Origin: Anadara kagoshimensis
Taxonomy: Eukaryota; Mollusca; Bivalvia; Arcoida; Arcidae
NCBI GenBank assembly: GCA_021292105.1
Contig: CM037874.1
Span: 53,054,540 to 53,118,539 of the forward strand
DNA: 64,000 nt
Direction: 5' to 3'
This document shows positions 1-10,100 of this stretch, in pieces. Position 1 is the stretch's first letter, and every line of letters starts with the position of its first letter. The translations under genes were made by a program, and so were the position numbers. Below the pieces are notes generated by a model. That model did not search any database, was not told the DNA's origin, and worked only from the letters and a program-made list of their open reading frames with translations.

Positions 1-118
1 TTTCAAGTGTCATATATTTTGTCAGTCAAGTTTCAAGTGACATGAATTTCGTCAGTCAAGTTTTAGGTGTCATGAATTTAGTCAAGTTTCAAGTGTCATG
101 AATTTGTTAGTCAAGTTA
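1..118. repeat. About 30-bp tandem repeat (GTCATGAATTT.GTCAGTCAAG), copy B
   Basis: About four degenerate units of GTCATGAATTTCGTCAGTCA plus AGTTTCAAGT, cut by the window edge. The same array in copy A (51235-51475) has about eight units. Confidence 0.85.
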
Positions 119-354
119 AAAAAATGAGTGAGCTTCTCTTGGCTCCTGGCACTCTTGCTTGCACCATCAATCAAGATCAAAATATTGATTACAGTGAAAA
201 TATCTTGCCTTTGACCAACCAATCAATCAGACCAACCAATCAATCTTCCAAATTCAATTCAAGTTTCAAACTTCAACAAAATATACCAGTGATCATTTAA
301 TCTGGGAGTGTATAAGAAAGAAGGTCATGTCAAAAGTTTGATAGATCAAAATCA

Positions 355-1110
355 TGACTAAAAATATAAACCAAATACCCTACCATCTCCCGATATAACA
401 GTATTTCTTTTGGTCAGTAACTATGACATTTTCCATATATCTAAGTATATTTCATGGAAAGTAACTAGACTCTCCCTAGTCCCTAGCCTCAACATCTAAA
501 TAGCAGTCTGACTAATACATAAACCAAATATGTTACCATCTCCCAATATATAAGAGCGTTTCTTTTGGTCAGTAACTATGACATTTTCAATATATCTAAG
601 TGCATTTCATGGAAAGTAACTAGACTCTCCCTAGTCCCAAGCCTCAACATCTAAATAGCAGTCTGACTAATATATAAACCAAATATATTACTATCTCCCA
701 ATATATAAGAGCGTTTCTTTTGGTCAGTAACTATGACATTTTCAATATATCTAAGTGCATTTCATGGAAAGTAACTAGACTCTCCCTAGTCCCAAGCCTC
801 AACATCTAAATAGCAGTCTGACTAATACATAAACCAAATATATTACTATCTCCCAATATATAAGAGCGTTTCTTTTGGTCAGTAACTATGACATTTTCAA
901 TATATCTAAGTGCATTTCATGGAAAGTAACTAGACTCTCCCTAGTCCCAAGCCTCAACATCTAAATAGCAGTCTGACTAATACATAAACCAAATATATTA
1001 CTATCTCCCAATATATAGGAGCGTTTCTTTTGGTCAGTAAATATGACATTTTCAATATATCTAAGTGCATTTCATGGAAAGTAACTAGTCTCTCCCTAGC
1101 CTGAACATCT
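355..1110. repeat. 155-bp tandem array, about five units, copy B
   Basis: The phrase AAACCAAATA recurs at 366, 521, 676, 831 and 986, an exact 155-bp step. Units include GAGCGTTTCTTTTGGTCAG and CATTTCATGGAAAGTAACTA. Copy A has only two units (51690-51960). Confidence 0.95.
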
Positions 1111-1304
1111 TAATACAAGGATGAAGATAAGCAGGGGCCCAGTAGCATATGCCTACTAAAAATCAGTCTGGGCTCCTTAATGTTTACACATTTTAGCTAT
1201 TTTATAATTTATTACTATTACAAATTCTTTTCTGAAGTCATCTGGACCCCTAACTCAAAATAGTTAAGCTTCATCCCTGTTAATATCAGTCAAATATGGA
1301 TGTT

Positions 1305-1440
1305 TGTCATCAAAAACAAACATACCAGTCCAAGTCCAAATCACAATCCCAAAGCAAAGTAAAAACTATGTAAAGACGTGAACTTCCACTAGGGAAATCA
1401 GGCCAGATACTCTGGTAAAGATAAGCACAGGAGCTGTTTG
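1305..1440. repeat. Interspersed repeat 'AATCACAATCCCAAAGCAAAG' family, fragment
   Basis: The family is defined here by the phrases CATACCAGTCCAAGTCCAAA, CAAAGCAAAGTAAAAACT and GAACTTCCACTAGGGAA. Other members lie at about 1795-2000, 4860-5040, 31070-31400, 43700-43830, 45895-46195, 47590-47745, 48925-49065, 52150-52290, 52670-52880 and 56520-56720. Both orientations occur. Probably a short non-autonomous element; class not determined. Confidence 0.7.
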
Positions 1441-1457
1441 TCATTAAATATACCTAC

Positions 1458-1515
1458 CAAAGCTAGATCTGGTGTTGCATGTCCTTTAACCAATGTCTCT
1501 ACCAAGTCTAAAACC
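1458..1515 (-). CDS. MYBBP1A: MYBBP1A copy B exon (VLDLVETLVKGHATPDLAL)
   Basis: Exon of 58 nt, phase 2 to 0. Last copy B exon inside the window; the next should lie left of position 1. Confidence 0.9.
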
Positions 1516-4500
1516 CTGTTTTAAAACACATAAAATTGTCAAGATTAAAATTAAACTATTTTTTTAATTTGCAATTACACAGCCATTTTTATTCACATGA
1601 ATTTTCCTGAGAAATTAACATGAATAGAGCTTATATATACGTGTGGAATTCACATGAAAAATTTCATTTAAATCTCACATGAAAGAATATATGTGTATTT
1701 CATGTTTTGATTCATGTTAATTTCACATGAAATTTGTCATGTGCATCTCCTTTCACTGTTGATACATTCTGCAAAGTTTTGCGAATTTCTGATAAATAAT
1801 CAAAATCAAACATTACAATCCATGTCCAACTCACAATCGCAAAGCAAAGTAAGAACTGTTAAACTGACAAGTTAGGTTATAACAAATATACTTCCACCAG
1901 GGATGTGAAGCAAGGTGCTCTAGAAAGGTAAGCAACGTCTGTTTAGGTAGCTACACCCGCCACCCGTGAAATCAAAATTGAAAATGTAAGGAACATGAAA
2001 CTACAAAATGTATTTGAAATTAAATATATAAACAGTTTTATCTGAGAATTAAACCAGAAAATAATTTCCTTCTGAACTCATTTTTAGATTATGATTCTGT
2101 TCTCTATATTCTTATGTCACAGACAGTGACACAATGATACCAACTGTTATTACCTTACCTTAACTTAAAAGCCACAATCTGTTTCAATTGTCCATATTTT
2201 TCTTTGCTTTTTGTTTTCTTTAAATTTCTAAATACAGAAGCCAATGCTTCATCAAATTTGAACATCTCGCTGTCGCTTAAATCATCAGCTTCTTCAACAC
2301 TATCTTCATCCTGAAATACATTTATAAATCATTTTTAGTAACCTACCACTACGGTAGCTCAGTTGGTTAAGTGCTTGCTCTGTATGTGGGAGGTTGTGGG
2401 TTTGAACCTTGGCAGGTCTGACAAGACCACTAAGGTAGCTCAATTGGTTAAGTGCTTGCTCTGTATGTGAGAGATCGTGGGTTTGAACCTCGGTCGGGTC
2501 TGACCAAGACTAGAAAATAGTTAGTGACTGTTCTTTTGCCAAGCACTCGCAATTTAGAAATGAAAGTTATTGGGTCCTTTGGTAGAGACCTTAAAAACAA
2601 TATAAATTAAATATTCTTGACTGGACGTTAAATCTCACTCAATCAATCAATTTATAGTAACCAAATAGATAAACAATTAGCAATCTCATCAAATTTTACC
2701 ATCTGGGTTTGAATCTTAGATATCTAAGTAGAGCCTTGTGTAAGAATATTTTTTTCTAAACTGACCACTTCTTTAAATTTAATTGAGTAAAACTGGTTGT
2801 TTGAATGAGGTTTAACATCCCAGGCAACAATGTTCACCAGCTATAGGTAAAGGGATAGAAATTCTGACCTTTGCAAAGATGGGTTCGTTCATGTGCAAAG
2901 CCTGCAGTGACATTGGACATCGGTTTTTAAGGTCTCTTGCGAAGAAGCTTTTAACTTTTACCGAGGTGGTCAGTTTATGAGTAGTGGAGTTTTATAATCA
3001 AATATCATATAGAGACATTACTATCTTATTAATAAGAAGATTTTGTGGTTTTATTATTTGCTAGAATCAATTTTCTGTCCAAAATTTCTGACAAACTAAA
3101 AATTAATTTGGCGTGGCCTAACTAAACAAATAAATAAAATACCTCTTCCTCTTCAGCAGCAGCATCTCCTAAAGCATTTTTCACAGATTTCCTAAACTCT
3201 TCATCTACATCCTCATCACCTTCTGAATCATCATCACTGGAACTACTTTCATCATCATCCTTGTCATCTTCATCATCAATGTCATCACTGCTTTCATCAA
3301 CATCACTCATATCTACGTCATTATTCAGACCATTGCTAAATTCTTCAGACGAAACATCATCCCCATCATCAATGTCTTCATCCATGTCATCTAAATATAT
3401 TTAAAGTCAAGGGGGGTTAATAAATATAAGTACTTTGCAAGAACCCAAAACAAGAACATGATATAAGAAACAAAAGAAAACGTAAACAATGCATATAACA
3501 GATTAAGCTGAGTGGTGTTTAAAAACCCCAGTCAAGATTCTTTCACCCAAATCCAGTTGGTCATTTCTGCAATGGTAGAGGAAACCAGAGTGCTCAGAGT
3601 AAACATTGACCTTGGGTGGAACCGACATCTTAAGGATGTAGCAACACTTGATATAGATTTATACCTCTTTGTTTCAAATTTTAATCCCATAACCCAACCA
3701 TGAAACTTTTGCTTTAAAACAATGAGGACTTACCTTCAAAACTCAACTGTCCTTCATCATCTGCATCGTCCGATTTCTCTGTCTTGAAAACCTACAAAGA
3801 TACAAAGATGTGTTTGTGAAACTATATGAGAATGACTGTTGATATTATGTATTTTAGGTGAAAGGTCAAAGATTTGTTGTGATGACACTATCTCACTTGT
3901 AAAAGGTCAAGGTCATCAGATCAGGTCAAGGATTGTAGTGATGACACTATCTCAGACAAACCAAAATACAGTGGAAAATATGAGAACAGTACAGTACTCT
4001 ATGGACATTTGATCTGCTAATTAAAAATATCAGCCGATAATATGTTATAACTGCATTTAAAAGAAATTGTTCATGATTTTGAATGTTACAGGTCTTGTGC
4101 CTCTAATACAGAAAGAAAGTACCTTATGGGTCATTTGATATGGGAATTAAATATAAAATTGTATGTTACAACTGCATTTGTAAAGATCTTGTTCATGATG
4201 TTTAATTTAGGAGGTTTTGGGCCTCTAAACTAATGGATATTTATATCTGGACAATACAGGTACTACTGGATTAAACTCACATTTGTAATGAGTCCTAGTG
4301 CCTCTGGTGTCACATGACTAGTCAGGTACCCAAACACACTCTTTGCTGTTATCCTAGCTAGACTGGATCCCTGTGACATCATACTTAATAGAAGTTCTGT
4401 AATAACTGCTATCCATTCTGGTTCTAAATAATTAATAAAGAAGGTTGTGTAAAAGATGGGCGGACAAGGCTGAGTGGTACTGTCACTGGCTTTAGATGTC

Positions 4501-6878
4501 AAGGGATGCTGGTTGGAACCTCATTCGGGACTTGGAAATTATCTGAGATGATTTTCAACTTCTGCCTTAAAAGCTTGACACTGGAATAGTGTTTCGGATG
4601 AGACTCAAAATTGAGGTCCCATGTCTCAGTGAATGCTAAAGACAGCTCTGTTGAGTTAAAAAAGAATAAGTCATATGTGGCTGCTACAGAGGACACTTAC
4701 AACTACAAGCAACTGAAACAGACTGAGCAAAGTAAGAAAAAAATATGTCAGGGATCAGAACCATATCAAATAATGTTAACCCAATGGCTTACCATCTCCA
4801 CTCTGAAAGGTTCTTTCTTAGTTTTGATTACACATGTGGTGGGTGGTTACCGTGTTACTAGCTAAAGAAACAAACATTTAAGTCAAGTAATGTCAAATCA
4901 CAATCCATAAAGCAAAATATAAACTTTGAAGTGTCAATTTTAGCTGAACATATGAATTGCCATGAAATATAGAGTATGCGAACTTCCATGAGAGAAGAGA
5001 GGTCAGGTGTGTTGGGGTGTTAAGAAATACTGACTTTAAGAAAGGTTGTTTTTTAAAAATAAAAAATAAAAAAATGTTTTTGTTAAAATATGAAGCAAAC
5101 AGATATTAAACCACTGGTATTAATGATGAGGTAGTCCTGATATAGATTTGGTCCCTAAAACAGTTTGTACTTCAACATAAAACTTCATGGGAAAGTTATA
5201 AAGCAAAATATAAAGAATCATATTTTAGGATTTAAAAATAGGGTGGCAATAAAAGCAAGTTGGCAATTATAAGATTTAGAATTAGTGTGACGATTTATGA
5301 AGGTAAAAATTTCAGAGTTAAATGTAGTGTGGCAATAAAGTAAGGTGGCAGGGTGTTATGAGATAACCCTTTAATAGACAATTGTATGAGTCTGACCTCT
5401 GACCTTGTAACCAGAGGACGCTTTTGTTCTACGCATGTCATTCATTGATTTCTGTAACATGTGCTTTTGGCAGCAGTTAGTCTGCAGCCTCCGACATAAA
5501 TGGTTGTACCTCGAGACGAGTTGTCTTATTTATTTCTTTATGAACGTGTGAGTTCATAACACAGGGTAATCAGAAGGAATTCAATAGGGTTTTATTCTAT
5601 ATGTCTTATGACCTAGGAATAAACAGGGATAAATAGAAAAATTCAATTCCATAGTCCAAATCTTACCTTCTTCTCCTTGGGACTTTTTAGATTTTCTCCC
5701 TTTTGTTGCTATTGGAAACGCTTTCAGATAACAAATTTGTATATCCTAAAAAATTAAAACGAGAAATATAAAGTTTTATAAATATTGGAAGTACATTTCA
5801 CATCATATGTGAATATAAATTATTACAGGTCTTCTTGGTTCTTACACATATGGATCTGTGCATAAGGTGGGGAGGGGGGGGGGCTTGGTGGCTGAGTGGT
5901 CTAAACCACACACGTATGGATCACAGGTCCTCTTATTGTCTAGGTTCCAATCCAACTCTGGACAGATACTAGTGTAAGATAAAGTTTGTCAGTTACTTCG
6001 CTGAAAGTGATTTTCTCTGGGTTTCCGCCACCATCCATGAAACGAATGCCTTTATATAAGTGCAAGAAACATAACATGGGTAAAAAGCTCTATTACTCCA
6101 GTCCTACCTGTCCATTAAGCCAATGAAATCATACTAAAAGAGAAAGGGTTCCTGTTCTATACTTGGATAAATTGTGATGCTATGGACAATGGACGATGCA
6201 CGACAGAGAGCAGACGGGAAGTGAACGCAATAGCTCATCTGAGCCCAAGGCTCAGGACTCAGGTGAGCTAAGAATTTGTCAAAATTATGACTTCTGTTAA
6301 TGCAAATGTGACTATGGATACATCTTATCCATAATCACTATCACTCTATTATAAGCTAAATTTATTAACAGGGACCAGTTAAAAAATCTTTCTAGTATTT
6401 CTACATCTGGCTTATCCATGTTATAACATTTTAAATTATTTCATAAATAACTTTTAAAATAACAATCATTATGTATAGCTAAACAACATTGACCTGTCTG
6501 CCTGACCTTTAATATAAATATTCATCATGGACCACTACATTTAGTTAAAAGGGGCACATGTTTTTATTTCAATTAAAAAAATGGAAAGAGTAAACACTTC
6601 CACTGTGTTTTTATTAATTGAGAGAATTTTAACTACCCATGTATTGGGTAGATCATCATATATGAATATTCCTGATAAAAGTTCAAGTCGACAGGTCAAT
6701 GTTGTTTGTCTGTATTATCAATCATTATCATCAGTATAATGTTTAAGTAAATTTCTGATTAGAGAAATTTAACTTTGAACTTTGACCTTGAACCTTGACC
6801 TTTATTAAAATCATGATAAACAAAATAATATATTATAATGGTGATATCAAAAAAATATTAGATTAATGTCACTGTGTG

Positions 6879-6944
<66 letters not shown>

Positions 6945-7124
6945 TTTACCAGTATGAGAGATATCATGTTCCCATGTTGGCAAAGTTGGTATCTACCGGT
7001 ATTGTTACTCCATGTGGAGAGTTAAATATGAGAGAGAGAGATTTACCATTTAACTGTATAAGAAGGCTCATGTTGACAAAATTGGTATCCATGGTTCCTC
7101 CATGTGGAGAGTTTGATATAAGAG

Positions 7125-7177
<53 letters not shown>

Positions 7178-10100
7178 TACACTACCTGTAAGACTGTAAT
7201 TGAATTACTGGCATCAAAAAACAGTTGTAGCATATGAAATATTGTTAGCAATTCAAATGCTCTACAAAGGTTTACATCTCCAGATCCAGAAGTAGTTTGG
7301 CAACTAGTAATCTGAAATAACACATATGATAATGGTTTCTTGTATAAAATATAAAATGTTCAAAATTAAATATTTTCATTTCTGATGTTTTATTGTATTA
7401 AACATGTTTCAGTCACTCATTCTGATTAATTTAATATGGCAGGTATCAAATTTCGCTGCTAACATCTGAGTTTCATGTCGGGAATACGTGTATTCCCGTC
7501 CACAATCCAGGTGCATATTTAATTTTATGTCCACTTCGTGGCAGCTATATAGTTATCTACCTTTCTTTAGGATTCTTGTTTTGTTGATCGTTTCTCAATG
7601 TTCCATAGTCATTGTAAACGGTTGAAAGGAATTTTTAATTCAGCCTTGTCAGTCAGTGTTTAATGGGAAATTTCAATGGAACCATGTAAGTTACAGCGAA
7701 GTTTCTTAAAGACTATTTTTGTAAACGGTTGATAAGAAACTTTAATAACCAGTAAGCCTGTTTAACAGAAGTTTCAATGGAACCTTGCAAATTACGCATA
7801 AGTTAACGATTTACTTTATTGCATCTAATATGGCATGCTTTAGAGCAAATTAACGAGAAATTACACTTTTAAGAAATTAAATCTTTTGCGATAAAAAAGT
7901 AATCTACAGTATACACTTGATTTCATGGAGTGGCTGTTCCAATGATTGGAAATGCATGCCATACACTATAGTGTTTTTAACTTATTTTAGGATTAAAAAC
8001 AAGAGGCCCATGGGCCTTATACGCTCACCTGATAACTAATGGCTAGCTGATAGATTTAAAGTAATCGTAAATACTAAACCCCAATGACTTTTTTTCTTTA
8101 CATCAAAATGATCATTGTGTCAATACCTACAACATTCTAATATACATGCCTATACAAAAAGTTTATAGTTTTCGAGATAATTAACCATTTTTGTGCTGTT
8201 TCACATCTGTGACCTTGACCTTTGAACCCATGATCTTTTTCCATACATCAAAATGATTGTTGTATCAATACCTACAACATTCTAATATACATGCCTATAC
8301 AAAAAGTTTATAGTTTTCAAGATAATTAACCATTTCAGTGTTTTTCGCATCTGTGACCTTGACCTTTGAACCCATGACCTTTTTCTGTACATCAAAATGA
8401 TCGTTGTATCAATACCTACAACATTCTAATATTAATGCTTAAACAAAAAGTTTATGGTTTTCTAGATAATTAACCATTTCTGTATTGTTTCGCATCTGTG
8501 ACCTTGACCTTTGAACCCATGACCTTTTTCTATACATCAAAATGATCGTTGTATCAATACCTACAACATTCTAATATACATGCCTATACAAAAAATTTAT
8601 AGTTTTCGAGATAATTAACCATTTCAGTATTGATTCGCATCTGTGACCTTGACCTTTGAATCCATGACCTTTTTCTATACATCAAAATGATCATCGTTTC
8701 AATACCTACAACATTCTAATATACATGCCTATACAAAAAGTTTATAGTTTTCGAGATAATCAACCATTTCAGTATTGATTCGCATCTGTAACCTTGACCT
8801 TTGAACCCATGACCTTTTTCTATACATCAAAATGATTGTCGTATCAATACCTACAACATTCTAATATACATGCCTATACAAAAAGTTTATAGTTTTCGAG
8901 ATAATTAACCATTTAGGTGTTATTTCGCATCTGTGGCCTTGACCTTTGAACCCATGACCTTTTTCTATACATCAAAATGATCGTTGTATCAATACCTACA
9001 ACATTTTAATATACATGCCTATACAAAAAGTTTATAGTTTTCGAGATAATTAACCATTTGGGTATTGTTTTGCATCTGTGACCTTGACCTTTGAACCCAT
9101 GACCTTTTTCTATACATCAAAATGATCGTTGTATCAATATCTACAACATACTAATATAAATGCTTATACAAAAAGTTTATAGTTTTCGAGATAATTAACC
9201 ATTTCTGTATTGTTTTGCATCTGTGACCTTGACCTTTGAACCCATGACCTTTTTCTATACATCAAAATGATCGTTGTATCAATACCTACAACATTCTAAT
9301 ATACATGACTATACAAAAAGTTTATAGTTTTCGAGATAATAATTATAATCAGAGGTAAAAAAAATTAGGTCATGACCTTCACAATTGACCTTGACCTCAT
9401 TTTGAAGATACTAACAAGAAGATGTCAAAACTAAAAACCCCATGTCATTATCTGGTCAAGTAGTCAAGTTATATCAATTTGAAGCTATTTTACGATTTTT
9501 TCAAAATTAAACGCAAAAACGTGTAACCCATTTTTCAACCGAATTTCACGAAATGAACAAACTAAAGGCTTAAGACCCTAAAGAAGCCAAATATCACATC
9601 AGATTTTTTCTCCCATCATCAGTTTCAGAGAAGAAGATTTTTCAAGATTTTTGCACCCCTAGGTCACTGTGACCTAGTTTTGGTAGCCATGGCAACGCCA
9701 TGAATAAATCTAAATTGCACCGACCTAGACATCCTTCTGACCAAGTCTTGTTGAAATCTGCCGAGTACTTTCAGAGGAGAAGTCGAAAATGTGTGTTAAC
9801 GACGCACGCACACACGCACGCACGCAGGCACACACGCACGCACGCACACACGCACATACACACGCCGCACCATACCATAAGCTCACATGACCTTTGGTCA
9901 GGTGAGCTAACAAAAAGAAAGTTTTCACAAATGCGAAATGTAAATATAACCATTGAGCTACCTAGAAATGACATTTAAAGTGCTAAAACTTCCATAGCTG
10001 TGCAAAGCAAACTTATCATAACATGCAAGAACACATTATTCTGTTAGCTTTGAATGTCAGTGGAAGTTATAGCACCATAAATACCATTTCTAAATAATTC

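Noticed and set aside
2353-2520. tRNA genes from GTAGCTCAGTTGGT and GGGTTTGAACC motifs
   Set aside because: Acceptor and anticodon stems do not pair properly, and the motif is fused to a SINE body with an ATCA tail. The same holds for 53455-54130.
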